NCBI RefSeq assembly: GCF_018129405.1
Contig: NZ_JAFCLP010000005.1
Coordinates: 293,976-357,975, forward strand
Direction: 5' to 3'
DNA: 64,000 nucleotides
Origin: Bradyrhizobium iriomotense
Lineage (GTDB): Bacteria > Pseudomonadota > Alphaproteobacteria > Rhizobiales > Xanthobacteraceae
Numbering within the stretch: position 1 is the stretch's first letter; each line of letters starts with the position of its first letter. This document shows, in pieces, positions 16,894-26,269 of this stretch. The translations under genes and the position numbers were made by a program. The notes beneath the pieces are model-generated. The model made no database searches. It was not told where the DNA came from and saw only the letters and a list, made by a program, of their open reading frames with translations.

Positions 16894-19761
16894 TTACGCC
16901 ACGCGCCGGACCGCGTTCAGCGTCTCGATGGTGCGGCCGACCTCCGCTGCGGGGCACGGCTTGCCGAAATAATAGCCCTGCACCGCGGTGCAGCCGCATT
17001 CGCGCACGAAGTCGAGTTGCTCCTCGGTCTCCACACCCTCGGCCGTGGTCTCGACGCCGAGCACGGAGCCGAGGCTTGCGATGGTGCGGACGATCGCGAC
17101 GCTCTCCGGGCTCTCGCCGAGCGTACCGACGAAGGAGCGGTCGATCTTGATGCGGTCGAACGGAAACTTGCGCAAATAGCTCAGCGAGGAATAGCCGACG
17201 CCGAAATCGTCGAGGCTGACGCGCACGCCGAGGGCGCGGAGCTGGTGCAGGATCTCGATCGTCGCCTCGCTGTCGTCGAGCAGCGCCGTCTCGGTGACCT
17301 CGAGCTCGAGCCGCTGCGGCGGCAGGCCGGCTTCCGCAAGCGCGCTCGTCACCAAGGTCACCAGCCCGCGGAAGCGGAATTGCACCGGCGACAGGTTCAC
17401 CGCGACGGTGACGTCGGGCCAGGACGCTGCAGTGGTACAGGCCGTGCGCAGCACCCATTCGCCGATCGGGACGATCAGGCCGTTTTCCTCGGCGATCGGG
17501 ATGAACTCGGCGGGCGAGACGAAGCCGCGCGAGGGATGTTTCCAGCGCAGCAGCGCCTCGAAGCCGGTGAGCTCGGACGATTCGAGCTGCACCTGCGGCT
17601 GGAACACCAGATGGAACTGGTTGGACTCCAGTGCACCGCGCAGATCGTGCTCCAGCGCGTGCCGGCTGCGCGCCTCTTCCTCCATCTCGGGCTCGAACAG
17701 CTGGTAGGCGCCGCGCCCCTTGGCCTTGGCCTGGTACAGCGCAAGGTCGGCGCATTTCATCAGCTCGTCGGCGTCCAAGCCGTGATCGGGCGCGATCGCG
17801 ATGCCGACGGAGACGCCGACATGGATCGCCTGGCTTTCCAGCGGCGGCGGGTGACCGATGATCTCGACCAGGCGGCGGGCGAGCTTCTCGGCCGATTGCG
17901 GCTGCGGGCCGCGCTGGAGCACGGCGAATTCGTCGCCGCCGAGCCGCGCGACGGTGTCGTGCTCGCCGACATTCTCCTTCAGGCGCGCCGCGACCCAGCG
18001 CAGCAGCCGGTCGCCGGCGGCATGGCCGAGGCGGTCGTTGACGGTCTTGAAATTGTCGAGGTCGAAGCACAGCACCGCCATTGCGCCGCCGGCAATCGCC
18101 ACCTGGTTCAGTCCCTCGCCCATCTTCTCGCGGAACAGGGTGCGGTTGGGCAGGTCAGTCAGGGAGTCGTGCCGCGCCATGTGTGCCACGCGGGCCTGGG
18201 CCTTGTGGCGCTCGGTGACGTCCTCATAGGTGACGACCCAGCCGCCATGCTCCATCCGCTTGTGATTGAGCTTGATGATGCGGCCGTCGCTCAAATGCCG
18301 GTGCAGCGTGTGCTCGCCCTCGCGCAGCCGCTCGACATAATCGGCATAGAGCTTGGCGCCGGTCATGTTCGGATGGATGCCGATCGCGCAGCTGTGCTCC
18401 ATGATCTCGCGCATCGAGACGCCCGGCTTCACCAATTCGGGCGACAGGCCGTACATCTCGATGTAGCGCCGGTTGCAGACGATCACGCGCAGGCTCGAAT
18501 CGAGCATGCACAGGCCCTGGCTCATGTTGTTCAGGGCCGCATCGAAGCGCCGATACTGCTCGCTCAGCTCCTCGACCGCGTGTTCGCGCTCGGTGATGTC
18601 CTCATAGGTGGCGACGAAGCCGCCTTCGGCTAGCGCGCAATAGCGGACCGAGATCACGGTGTCGTTCGACATGCGCCGGCGCATCGGCGAGCAGTCGCGG
18701 CTCGCGATCCGCGCGCGAGCGGCTTCCAGGATCTGTTGTGGGCTGTATTCCGAGGCGAACGCGCCGTTCGCCATCGATCGCTCGATCAGCTCGCCGAGAT
18801 GCGTGCCGGGCCTCGTCTCCTCCGGCGAGAGCAGGTAGATCTTGCGGTAGGTGGTGTTGCAGACGCGCAGGCGCATGTCGCTGTCGTAGAAGGCGAGCCC
18901 GTGCGCCATGTTCTCCAGCGCCGCGTCGAGGATGAAGTTCTGCTGCCGAAGCGTTTCCTCGTATTGCAGCCGTTCGGTGACGTCTTCGTGCACCGTCACC
19001 CAGCCGCCGTCGGGAAGGAAGCGGGAGACCGCCTGCACCATCCGCCCGTCGTAGCGCATCACCAGCAGGGTCTTCGCCTTCCTGGCGCGCACGTCCTCGA
19101 GCCTGGTGACGTGGAATTCCTCCGCCGACATGCCCGCCATGTTGCCGCGCGAGAGCCAGTGTTCGATCGCCGTGCCGTGTGCGACGCCGGGCTTCACGAT
19201 GTCGGGGTCGAGATTGTAGAGCTTCAGGAAGCGTTCGTTGCAGACGACGACGCGGCTGTCGGCGTCATACATGATAAGGCCGTGCGACATGTTGGCGAGC
19301 GCGTGCTGGCTGCGTTCGGTCTGCACGTGCAATTCCGCCTCGAGCCGGGCGAGGCGGCTGACGTCGTCGCAGATCGTCATCCAGCCGCCGCCGGGAAGCG
19401 GCTTGAGCTCCAGCGACATGACGAGGCCGCTCGCCAGCCGTTGCTCGGTCCGGAACGGCTTGCCGCCTGCGATCTGTGCGATCCGCGCCGAATACAGCGC
19501 GTCGAGCTCGCTCTCCGGGAAGTTGCCGCGGCTCGCGCTGTGCGCGAGCACCTCGCGGTAGCTCGTGCCGATGCGCACGATTTCGGCCGACAAGTCGAAC
19601 AGCGAGAGGTAACGCTGGTTGAAGAGCACGATCCGGTTGTCGGCATCGTAGACGCAGACGCCTTGCTCCATGCGATCGAGCGCAAGCTGGCTCAGCGCGA
19701 CCAGGGCCTCCGGGCCTTGCTCGCGGCGTGCACCAAGCTCGTTGTCGCGGGTCGAATCCAT
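16894..19761 (-). CDS. Multi-PAS GGDEF-EAL cyclic-di-GMP enzyme
   Basis: This 955-residue protein has no membrane segment. Four PAS domains lie at roughly 28-140, 150-265, 278-395 and 408-520. They share internal similarity, for example the repeated pattern NMxxGLxxYDxDxRxxVCNxRY. A GGDEF domain follows with an intact motif at 608-612 but GEHD in place of the inhibitory RxxD site. The EAL domain has an intact motif at E735-A-L, plus VAVNLSP, LEVTETALL and LDDFGVGYSSLSYL. Both activities are therefore chemically possible. The PAS array suggests a redox or small-ligand input. No partner gene is adjacent. Confidence 0.94.
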   Translation of the reverse strand: MDSTRDNELGARREQGPEALVALSQLALDRMEQGVCVYDADNRIVLFNQRYLSLFDLSAEIVRIGTSYREVLAHSASRGNFPESELDALYSARIAQIAGGKPFRTEQRLASGLVMSLELKPLPGGGWMTICDDVSRLARLEAELHVQTERSQHALANMSHGLIMYDADSRVVVCNERFLKLYNLDPDIVKPGVAHGTAIEHWLSRGNMAGMSAEEFHVTRLEDVRARKAKTLLVMRYDGRMVQAVSRFLPDGGWVTVHEDVTERLQYEETLRQQNFILDAALENMAHGLAFYDSDMRLRVCNTTYRKIYLLSPEETRPGTHLGELIERSMANGAFASEYSPQQILEAARARIASRDCSPMRRRMSNDTVISVRYCALAEGGFVATYEDITEREHAVEELSEQYRRFDAALNNMSQGLCMLDSSLRVIVCNRRYIEMYGLSPELVKPGVSMREIMEHSCAIGIHPNMTGAKLYADYVERLREGEHTLHRHLSDGRIIKLNHKRMEHGGWVVTYEDVTERHKAQARVAHMARHDSLTDLPNRTLFREKMGEGLNQVAIAGGAMAVLCFDLDNFKTVNDRLGHAAGDRLLRWVAARLKENVGEHDTVARLGGDEFAVLQRGPQPQSAEKLARRLVEIIGHPPPLESQAIHVGVSVGIAIAPDHGLDADELMKCADLALYQAKAKGRGAYQLFEPEMEEEARSRHALEHDLRGALESNQFHLVFQPQVQLESSELTGFEALLRWKHPSRGFVSPAEFIPIAEENGLIVPIGEWVLRTACTTAASWPDVTVAVNLSPVQFRFRGLVTLVTSALAEAGLPPQRLELEVTETALLDDSEATIEILHQLRALGVRVSLDDFGVGYSSLSYLRKFPFDRIKIDRSFVGTLGESPESVAIVRTIASLGSVLGVETTAEGVETEEQLDFVRECGCTAVQGYYFGKPCPAAEVGRTIETLNAVRRVA

Positions 19762-19944
19762 GGGGTCGGCATGATCTCGGCGGGCAATAGACTTAACGCA
19801 ACGTAATTCCGCTGCCGAGGGTAGCGAAGAGGCGGGAAAATTCCCTTAAGCGCAGTAGTTTACGGAGGGTGACTCGCGATGGAGAGCGTGTCGGAAATGC
19901 AGAGGTGCCTGCGAGAGTTGGCCGAGAGGGCGCAACATATCAGG

Positions 19945-20087
19945 TGTCGTCCCGGCGAAGGCCGGGACCCATAACCACAGGGAGAGGTTTGGCGAAGACT
20001 AGTAGTGAACAGGTTTTCCGCGGGACTACCATCCTGCGCCTACAGACAGATCACGCGGTATGGGTCCCGGCCTTCGCCGGGACGACA
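19945..20087. repeat. Family A dispersed palindromic repeat, copy 3 (CCCGGCGAAGGCCGGG variant)
   Basis: GTCGTCCCGGCGAAGGCCGG then GACCCATAACC on the left pairs with GGTATGGGTCCCGGCCTTCG then CCGGGACGAC on the right. The arm sequence differs from copies 1, 2, 4, 6 and 7 by paired changes that keep the stem. It fills most of the gap between the acyltransferase stop and the multi-PAS gene start. Bases 19762-19944 hold nothing else I recognise. Confidence 0.9.
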
Positions 20088-20092
20088 CCGTT

Positions 20093-20968
20093 CTACGGCC
20101 CGTACAGCACGAGCTCCGTATCCGTGAGGTCGGCGAGCTGCGGCCGGTGCGGACCTTTGAAATATTTGCGCCCGCGCCGCTCGGTATAAATACCGGCCAG
20201 ACCGGGAATCGGGCCGTTGGCATCGACGGCCACCGAGATCTTGCCGAGCCGCAGCAGCAGCCGGCCGATGCGACCGGCGCATTCGGCGTATTCGGCGGCG
20301 CTGCGGCAGTAGATCAGCTTCATCGCGGGCGGCGCGATGAAGCCGCGGCGGATGCGCACCGGTTGCAGGATGAAGGGAAACGCTCCCTTCGGCGTGCGGC
20401 AGACGAGGCTGAGGCAATTGTAACGCGCATGCCGCGTCAGGAGCTCGGTTTCGTCCTGGGAAAGCCCGTCGATCGTCTTGGCGTGTTGCGAGATCACCTC
20501 GATCTTGCTCCAGCGCGGGGCGCGCGCCAGCGCCGGCACCGAGAAGAAGATGCCGCGGCAGTAATTGCGAAAACCCTGGGCCTCGATGATCGGCCAGGTC
20601 CACGGCGCCGGGCTGATGTTGAGATAGGTGACGTCCTTGTGCCGCTGCGCGACCTTGGTCAGAAACGGGGCGTAGTTGCGGTAGGCCGGATCGACATACC
20701 AGCTCGACAGATTGCACTGGATGGCGGTCTCCTCGCCGTGCTTTCGCGTCGTGTAGATCAGCAGCAGCACGCCGACGGGCTCGCCGTCATTGTCGAGCAT
20801 GTAGCCGAAGCGCGGATAGCCCTCCGGCACGGGCCGGAAGGCCTGCCGGCGCAGGCCCTGCATCCAGTATTCGCGTGAACGGCCGACGAAGCCGCGCGTC
20901 AGCAAGTCCGCGATCTTCTCGACGTCGGACTCGGTGATCTCGCGGCAACGGACCTTGGTATGGATCAC
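20093..20968 (-). CDS. GNAT-like acyltransferase of the aminoacyl-carrier-protein cluster
   Basis: The product is 291 residues (GTG start). Its N-terminal half looks like an acetyltransferase fold: CREITESDVEKIADLLTRGF, then GYMLDNDGEPVGVLLLIYTT, then SSWYVDPAYRNYAPFLTKVA, a pattern of GNAT strands beta2-beta4. The C-terminal half (FPFILQPVRIRRG onward) is an unassigned second alpha/beta region. It is the last gene of a leftward operon after the amino acid:carrier protein ligase (41 bp gap). It may transfer the carrier-bound aminoacyl group, or modify the product, but that is inference from context. Confidence 0.75.
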   Translation of the reverse strand: MIHTKVRCREITESDVEKIADLLTRGFVGRSREYWMQGLRRQAFRPVPEGYPRFGYMLDNDGEPVGVLLLIYTTRKHGEETAIQCNLSSWYVDPAYRNYAPFLTKVAQRHKDVTYLNISPAPWTWPIIEAQGFRNYCRGIFFSVPALARAPRWSKIEVISQHAKTIDGLSQDETELLTRHARYNCLSLVCRTPKGAFPFILQPVRIRRGFIAPPAMKLIYCRSAAEYAECAGRIGRLLLRLGKISVAVDANGPIPGLAGIYTERRGRKYFKGPHRPQLADLTDTELVLYGP

Positions 20969-21009
20969 GCTCGTCTTGCCCGTGGAAATGGGAGGCCTCG
21001 TGAGTTGAG

Positions 21010-21990
21010 TTAGCGCCAGCCTTCGCCATGGGCTTCAGCCGCGACATGCGGCTGCAGGCCCAGCATGTCCCGCACCTTGGCGGGCCAGGCGGAAAGGTCG
21101 GTGCCGTGGGTGTGGAACATGGCGACGGCCAGGCGGTCCATGCCGAAGGCGACGCAGCCGGTATGGGCCGGTTCGCCATTGGCGTCCTGGATGCCCCAGG
21201 TCGTGCCGAAATGCTCGCGGTGATAGTTGAAGCTCATGCAGGCGGTCGGCTGCTCTTCCGAGCGCAGCGGGATCAGAAGCTCGAACTTGAGCTGCTGCTG
21301 CTTCTGGCTCACCGCCTTCATCTGGCCGACGCGGCCAAAGAAGGGATCGCTGGCATAGTCGACGCGGAAGGTCAGGCCGAGATCGCGGGCGATCGCCTGT
21401 GCGCGCACCATCCAGCGCTCGCGGAAATCGGCGACGTCGTCAGGCGTGCCGATGCAGACATATTCGCGCATCCGGAACGACTGCAGACGGTCGAGATGTT
21501 TTGAGGGCTCGCGGCGGAAGCAGTCGGCGGCGACGTCGAAGCGCAGGCCGCCCTTCGGCAAAGGTCCGCGGCTCGCCGCGATCGGATAGACGGGATAGCA
21601 GGCCGCCGGCGACAGCACGAGGTCGGCCGGAGACAGTGACGTGGTCCAGTCGCCGCCGGCATCGAAGCGGCTCACCGCCGCGTTGATCTCGCGCTCGGTG
21701 CCGTGCAGGCCGCAGACGCAGCCGAGCAGGTTCGGGAAGCTCTTGAGATAGCCGGATTTCTCCAGCTGCGCGCGGCTCATCACCGGCGGGAAGCGCAAGG
21801 CTTCGGTGCCGGCTTCGCGATGGCTGGTGATCAGCGCGGCAAGCCGCTCGACGATGCCCTCGTACAGCGCGGTGCGGGCGTAGACACCGTCCGAGCCCAT
21901 GCGATGGAACAGCTTGTCGGCGAGATGATCGAGCGGATCAACGATTTGCGGCGCGGTTTCGGGCGAATTGGGGAGGACGGCAATATTCAT
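21010..21990 (-). CDS. Amino acid:[carrier protein] ligase (SerRS-like aaRS homolog)
   Basis: This 326-residue protein has the catalytic core of atypical seryl-tRNA synthetase but lacks the N-terminal tRNA-binding arm. Enzymes of this family activate glycine or alanine with ATP and load it onto the phosphopantetheine of a small carrier protein instead of tRNA. The three predicted zinc ligands are Cys131, Glu176 and Cys279, spaced as I recall for the structurally studied B. japonicum enzyme. Class II motif 2 is visible as DCFRREPSKHLDRLQSFRMREY and motif 3 as TGCVAFGMDRLAVAMFHTHG. The neighbours are an acyl-CoA-dehydrogenase-like gene upstream and a divergent carrier-protein gene. Confidence 0.93.
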   Translation of the reverse strand: MNIAVLPNSPETAPQIVDPLDHLADKLFHRMGSDGVYARTALYEGIVERLAALITSHREAGTEALRFPPVMSRAQLEKSGYLKSFPNLLGCVCGLHGTEREINAAVSRFDAGGDWTTSLSPADLVLSPAACYPVYPIAASRGPLPKGGLRFDVAADCFRREPSKHLDRLQSFRMREYVCIGTPDDVADFRERWMVRAQAIARDLGLTFRVDYASDPFFGRVGQMKAVSQKQQQLKFELLIPLRSEEQPTACMSFNYHREHFGTTWGIQDANGEPAHTGCVAFGMDRLAVAMFHTHGTDLSAWPAKVRDMLGLQPHVAAEAHGEGWR

Positions 21991-22046
21991 GGGTCGATGT
22001 CCTGCTATCTCGAAATTATTCTTGTTGGTCTGGTCGGGAAGACACG

Positions 22047-23264
22047 TCAGTCGCGAAGGCTCGATGGCACGCCGCTCATCAGGGTCGAGGTCGCGGCGTT
22101 GGCCAGAATACGGTCGTTGTTGATCATTATCGGCGACGACAGCACGTCGCGGAGATGACGGCCCATCGTGAACTCGCCGTCGTTGCGGTAGCCGGAAAGG
22201 CCCGCGGTGCGCATCGCATGCATTACGGTCTCGACCGCGAGCTCGGAGGCCTGCACCTTCAGCAGCGTGATCGACGACTGGAAGTCGAGCGAGCCGAGCG
22301 CCCGCTCGTCATGCTCGACACGAGCGAAGGCGTCGAGATTGGCCGATATCAGCGCACGCAGCTTGGCGAGCGACATCTTCGCAGCGGTGAAATGTGCAGC
22401 GGCCGGCGGCATCTGTCCGCCTGATGTGCGGGCTGCCTTGCGGATGAAGGCTTGCGCGCGCGTCACCGCGGCAGCCGCAATGCCGGCCCAGGCCGACGAC
22501 CAGCACAGATGCGCGAATGGCGTCATGGTCTGGGCGTGGATCTTGTCGTAGGCTTCAGGGAAGACGCGGTCAGAGGGGCAATCGACCTTCAGCTCGAAAC
22601 CGGTCGAGCAGGTGCCGCGCATGCCGAGCGTCTCCCAGCCCTGGGTCTGCTTCAGCGAATAATCGTCCTTGGCGAGTGCCAGCAGCACCTGGTCGGAGGC
22701 GGCGGCCTCGGTGGCGCGGCGGGCAATGGTGACGAGACCGTCGGCCTCGGCGCCGTACGAGATCACGGTGGCGTCGCGCACCAGCGAGACGGTGTCGCCG
22801 GCATGGTCGACGGCGGCGGCGCTGGCGCGGATGTTGCCGCCGTTCTGGCCTTCGGTGGTGGAGGAGGCGAGCAGCCACTGATCGCGGGCGACCCGGCGCA
22901 TCATGGTCTCCATCCACGGAATGCCGTGGCCGTGCCTGACGACACAGGCGACCTTGGTCGTGTGCATCGCGTAGATCATTGCAGTCGAGGCGCAGGAGCG
23001 CCCGAGCGTGTAGCAGACGTCAGTGACGTCGTGGATCGAGGCACCGAAGCCGCCGAACTCGACCGGGATCATGACGCCGAGCAGCTTTTGCTCGCGCGCG
23101 ACGTCGAAGGCTTTATGCGGGAAGCGGGCGTCGCGATCGACCCCGTCCGCGTCGGCCGCGGCCGCTGCGGCGGTTCGGGCGGCGCGCTCGATCAGGGGGG
23201 GACCCTGTTCGAGGAAGCTCGTCTGCATTTCGTCGACAGTGAGGACCGCTTCACGCACGTTCAT
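22047..23264 (-). CDS. Acyl-CoA dehydrogenase-like flavoprotein of the aminoacyl-CP cluster
   Basis: This 405-residue protein has the acyl-CoA dehydrogenase fold. The N-terminal helical domain includes LLGVMIPVEFGGFGASIHDV. The middle strand domain has WLLASSTTEGQNGGNIRASAA at the flavin/substrate region and TLGMRGTCSTGFEL. The C-terminal helices include AMRTAGLSGYRNDGEFTMGRHLRDVLSSPIM. Its substrate is likely a carrier-bound aminoacyl thioester rather than acyl-CoA, judging only from the adjacent ligase and carrier. It is first in the leftward operon, 56 bp before the ligase gene. Confidence 0.82.
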   Translation of the reverse strand: MNVREAVLTVDEMQTSFLEQGPPLIERAARTAAAAAADADGVDRDARFPHKAFDVAREQKLLGVMIPVEFGGFGASIHDVTDVCYTLGRSCASTAMIYAMHTTKVACVVRHGHGIPWMETMMRRVARDQWLLASSTTEGQNGGNIRASAAAVDHAGDTVSLVRDATVISYGAEADGLVTIARRATEAAASDQVLLALAKDDYSLKQTQGWETLGMRGTCSTGFELKVDCPSDRVFPEAYDKIHAQTMTPFAHLCWSSAWAGIAAAAVTRAQAFIRKAARTSGGQMPPAAAHFTAAKMSLAKLRALISANLDAFARVEHDERALGSLDFQSSITLLKVQASELAVETVMHAMRTAGLSGYRNDGEFTMGRHLRDVLSSPIMINNDRILANAATSTLMSGVPSSLRD

Positions 23265-23625
23265 ACTCGTCCGCCTCCGGTTTGTCGTTCAGGATCGCCG
23301 GCCATCATTCGCGATGCCGCTTGACGCGATCCTCCGACCATCTTTGCTTGTGAGACGAGGCTACGGATTTAATTCAAATTCGTCGATGAAATAGAGGGTA
23401 AACGAACTCCAATTCCGAATGGACAGTTAAGGGCCGGTTTTTCGCTTACCCCGATTTTCCGCGATCGTGTTAGTGAACTGGAAGAGGCATGAATTCCAGA
23501 CAATCTGAGTCATCGTTTACTAAGAAACGCGAAGTAATGGTGACGCCCATTGCGGGATCGGCCGTCCCTGCCCATCGTACGCGGCAGTCCGGCCCGACCT
23601 TTCATAGACAGATGGGAATTTACCG
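23265..23625. other. Divergent intergenic region of the aminoacyl-CP cluster
   Basis: These 361 bases separate the leftward dehydrogenase-ligase-acyltransferase operon from the rightward carrier-protein gene. It is noticeably more AT-rich than its neighbours (for example 23365-23420). It must hold both promoters, but I cannot fix a -35/-10 pair or a clear inverted repeat. Confidence 0.5.
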
Positions 23626-23898
23626 ATGCAGGCCTTCGAACCCGAATTGCGCAATCGCATCATCAAGCTGGTGAAGGGCATCCTCGTGCAGAACGCGCTG
23701 TCCGCCGACGTCACCCCGTCGGCCAAGCTCGTCGATGTCGGGCTGACCTCGATGGACATGGTCAATCTGATGCTCGGCGTCGAAGCCGAGTTCGACTTCA
23801 CCATCCCGCAGTCCGAGATCACGCCGGAGAATTTCCAGTCCGTCGAGACGCTGGAGCGGATGGTCGCCACGCAGCTGCGGCTGGCGACCGCGGCTTGA
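23626..23898 (+). CDS. Aminoacyl carrier protein (acyl carrier protein family)
   Basis: This 90-residue four-helix carrier protein has the prosthetic-group serine as Ser42 in VGLTSMDMVNLML, the counterpart of the DSL motif of acyl carrier proteins, with T in place of D. Phosphopantetheine on this serine would receive glycine or alanine from the divergent ligase. It is not the housekeeping AcpP, whose motif and neighbours (fab genes) differ. The ATG at 23626 is preceded by GATGGGAATTTACCG. A family A repeat follows directly. Confidence 0.92.
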   Translation: MQAFEPELRNRIIKLVKGILVQNALSADVTPSAKLVDVGLTSMDMVNLMLGVEAEFDFTIPQSEITPENFQSVETLERMVATQLRLATAA

Positions 23899-23910
23899 CC
23901 ATTCTCCGGG

Positions 23911-24037
23911 GTCGTCCTGGCGAAAGCCAGGACCCATTACCCCAGGGAGCAGTTTGGCGAAGATTGGTCGTTCGGGACTATTAGCGCTCCGCATCGATAG
24001 ACCTCGCGGTATGGGTCCTGGCTATCGCCAGGACGAC
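23911..24037. repeat. Family A dispersed palindromic repeat, copy 4
   Basis: Left end GTCGTCCTGGCGAAAGCCAG then GACCCATTACCCC, right end ATGGGTCCTGGCTATCGCCA then GGACGAC. It lies between the carrier-protein gene and mtnP, which run in the same direction. Confidence 0.9.
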
Positions 24038-24166
24038 ACCGAGTGAGTGGCAAGCACCCGGGCCCCTCACAGTCCCGCCATCACCCCACCACCCCCGTTC
24101 CAAAACCGCCGCAAAACTGGCATAGCTTTAACCATGTCGCACGTGGCGAACATGGATGGAGCGGGT

Positions 24167-25042
24167 ATGACGCAGGCGGTATTGGGTATCATCGGGGGCT
24201 CCGGCATCTACGACCTGCCGGGTCTCGAGGGCGCGCGCGAAGAGGTGATCGAGAGCCCCTGGGGCGAGCCGTCGGCTCCCTTAAGGCGCGGCTCCATCGC
24301 GGGCCTGCCGATCGTGTTCCTGCCGCGGCACGACAAGGGCCACCGGCTGTCGCCCTCCGACATCAACTATCGCGCCAATATCGACGTGCTCAAACGGGCT
24401 GGGGTCACCGACCTGATCTCGCTGTCGGCCTGCGGCTCCTTTAGGGAGGAGCTGCCGCCCGGCACCTTCGTTCTTGTCGACCAGTTCGTCGATCGCACCC
24501 ACAAGCGCGAGAGCTCGTTCTTCGGCCGCGGCTGCGTCGCCCATGTGTCGATGGCGCACCCGGTCTCGCCGCGGCTGCGCATCCATCTGGCTGCGGCCGC
24601 CGAAGCAGAAGGCATCGCGATCGCGCGCGGCGGCACCTATGTCTGTATGGAAGGGCCGCAATTCTCCACCTATGCGGAAAGCATGACCTACAAGACGCTG
24701 GGCTATTCGGTGATCGGCATGACCAACATGCCCGAAGCAAAACTCGCGCGCGAGGCGGAGATCTGCTACGCCACGGTGGCGATGGTGACGGATTTCGACT
24801 GCTGGCATCCCGATCATGATGCCGTCACCGTGCAGGACATCATCCGCGTGCTGACCTCTAACGCCGACAAGGCCAAGGCACTGGTGGCGCGGCTGGCGAA
24901 GGATTTCCCGCGCGAGCACGAGCCGTGCCCGATCGGTTCGGACCGCGCGCTCGACACCGCGCTGATCACGGCGCCCGAGGCGCGCGATCCCGAGCTCCTG
25001 AAGAAGCTCGACGCGGTGGCCGGGCGCGTGCTGCGGGCGTGA
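24167..25042 (+). CDS. mtnP: S-methyl-5'-thioadenosine phosphorylase
   Basis: This 291-residue enzyme cleaves methylthioadenosine with phosphate to adenine and methylthioribose-1-phosphate in methionine salvage. It shows the PNP/MTAP fold signatures: GIIGGSGIYDLPGL, LPRHDKGHRLSPSDINYRAN (phosphate site), YVCMEGPQFSTYAES, GMTNMPEAKLAREAEICY and the base-recognising VTDFDCW. The ATG at 24167 is chosen because GGAGCGGGT lies directly upstream, though 24134 is also in frame. It is 18 bp from mtnA, giving a two-gene salvage operon. Confidence 0.95.
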   Translation: MTQAVLGIIGGSGIYDLPGLEGAREEVIESPWGEPSAPLRRGSIAGLPIVFLPRHDKGHRLSPSDINYRANIDVLKRAGVTDLISLSACGSFREELPPGTFVLVDQFVDRTHKRESSFFGRGCVAHVSMAHPVSPRLRIHLAAAAEAEGIAIARGGTYVCMEGPQFSTYAESMTYKTLGYSVIGMTNMPEAKLAREAEICYATVAMVTDFDCWHPDHDAVTVQDIIRVLTSNADKAKALVARLAKDFPREHEPCPIGSDRALDTALITAPEARDPELLKKLDAVAGRVLRA

Positions 25043-25060
25043 TACGAAAGGCAGAATGCC

Positions 25061-26167
25061 ATGAAGGTCGACGGCAAGCATTTCCGCAGCATCTGGCGCG
25101 AGCGCGACGGCTGGTCGGTCGGCGCGATCGACCAGCGCCGGCTGCCGCATGAATTCGTCATCGCGCGCCTGACGTCGTGCGAGGACGCGGCGGTCGCCAT
25201 CCGTGACATGCTGGTGCGCGGCGCGCCGCTGATCGGCGCGACCGCGGCCTATGGCATGGCGCTTGCGATGCGCGAGGACGCCTCCGATGCCGGTCTGAAG
25301 CGTGCCTATGAGACGCTGGTCGTGGCGCGGCCGACCGCCATCAATCTGAAATGGGCGCTGGACGAAATGCGCACGACGCTCGTTCCGATCGATCCGCTGG
25401 AACGGGCGGAAGCCGCCTATGCACGCGCCGACGAGATCGTCGAGCAGGACGTCGAGATCAACCGCGGCATTGCCGGCAATGGCCTTGCGCTGATCGAGGC
25501 GATCGCGGCGAAGAAGCCGGGCGAGGTCGTCAACGTGCTGACCCATTGTAACGCCGGCTGGCTCGCCACCGTCGATTGGGGCACGGCGACAGCGCCGATC
25601 TATCTCGCGCATGAGCGCGGCATCAAGATCCATGTCTGGGTCGACGAGACCCGGCCGCGCAACCAGGGCGCATCACTCACCGCCTGGGAGCTCGGCCATC
25701 ACGGCGTGCCGCACACGGTGATTCCGGACAATACCGGCGGGCACCTGATGCAGCACGGCATGGTCGATCTCGCCATCGTCGGCACCGATCGCGTCGCCGC
25801 CAATGGCGATGTCTGCAACAAGATCGGAACGTACCTGAAGGCTCTCGCCGCGCATGACAATGGCGTGCCGTTCTACGTCGCGCTGCCGTCGCCGACGATC
25901 GATTTCGCCGTCCATGACGGCATCAGAGATATCCCGATCGAGCAGCGCAGCGGCGTGGAGGTCACCGACATGACCGGCCGCACCGCCGACGGAAGGCTGG
26001 AGACGGTGCGCATCGTGCCCGAGGGATCACCGGTCGCCAATTATGCGTTCGACGTGACCCCGGCGCGGCTTGTCACCGGCCTCATCACCGAACGCGGCGT
26101 GCTGAAGCCGGACCGTGGCTCGCTGGCGGCGGCGTTTCCGGAGCGGATTGCTGTTGCGGCGGAATAG
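25061..26167 (+). CDS. mtnA: S-methyl-5-thioribose-1-phosphate isomerase
   Basis: This 368-residue protein of the eIF2B-alpha-like family converts methylthioribose-1-phosphate to methylthioribulose-1-phosphate, the step after MtnP. Key segments are [21 protein letters not shown] (substrate-binding RGAP loop), [19 protein letters not shown] (catalytic Cys) and [19 protein letters not shown] (catalytic Asp), with NxVxPxGxP-like [16 protein letters not shown] near the end. It is translationally close to mtnP. Later salvage genes (mtnB, mtnC, mtnD) are not in the window. The HAD hydrolase next door is not clearly MtnC. Confidence 0.96.
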   Translation: MKVDGKHFRSIWRERDGWSVGAIDQRRLPHEFVIARLTSCEDAAVAIRDMLVRGAPLIGATAAYGMALAMREDASDAGLKRAYETLVVARPTAINLKWALDEMRTTLVPIDPLERAEAAYARADEIVEQDVEINRGIAGNGLALIEAIAAKKPGEVVNVLTHCNAGWLATVDWGTATAPIYLAHERGIKIHVWVDETRPRNQGASLTAWELGHHGVPHTVIPDNTGGHLMQHGMVDLAIVGTDRVAANGDVCNKIGTYLKALAAHDNGVPFYVALPSPTIDFAVHDGIRDIPIEQRSGVEVTDMTGRTADGRLETVRIVPEGSPVANYAFDVTPARLVTGLITERGVLKPDRGSLAAAFPERIAVAAE

Positions 26168-26171
26168 GTCT

Positions 26172-26251
26172 CGTAGGGTGGGCAAAGGCGCGGAAGCGCC
26201 GTGCCCACCATCTGCTTGTGGTGGGCACGCTTCCGCTTTGCCCACCCTACG
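26172..26251. repeat. Family B dispersed repeat, copy 2
   Basis: CGTAGGGTGGGCAAAGGCGC...GTGCCCACCAT pairs with GGTGGGCACGCTTCCGCTTT and GCCCACCCTACG. It separates the converging mtnA and HAD genes. Confidence 0.9.
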
Positions 26252-26269
26252 GCTGCGGAATAAGTTGCG

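Noticed and set aside
24047-24166. Longer mtnP start at 24047 or 24134
   Set aside because: The ATG at 24167 has GGAG at proper spacing and matches the usual N-terminus of the family. The upstream part is proline-rich and partly derives from sequence next to a repeat.
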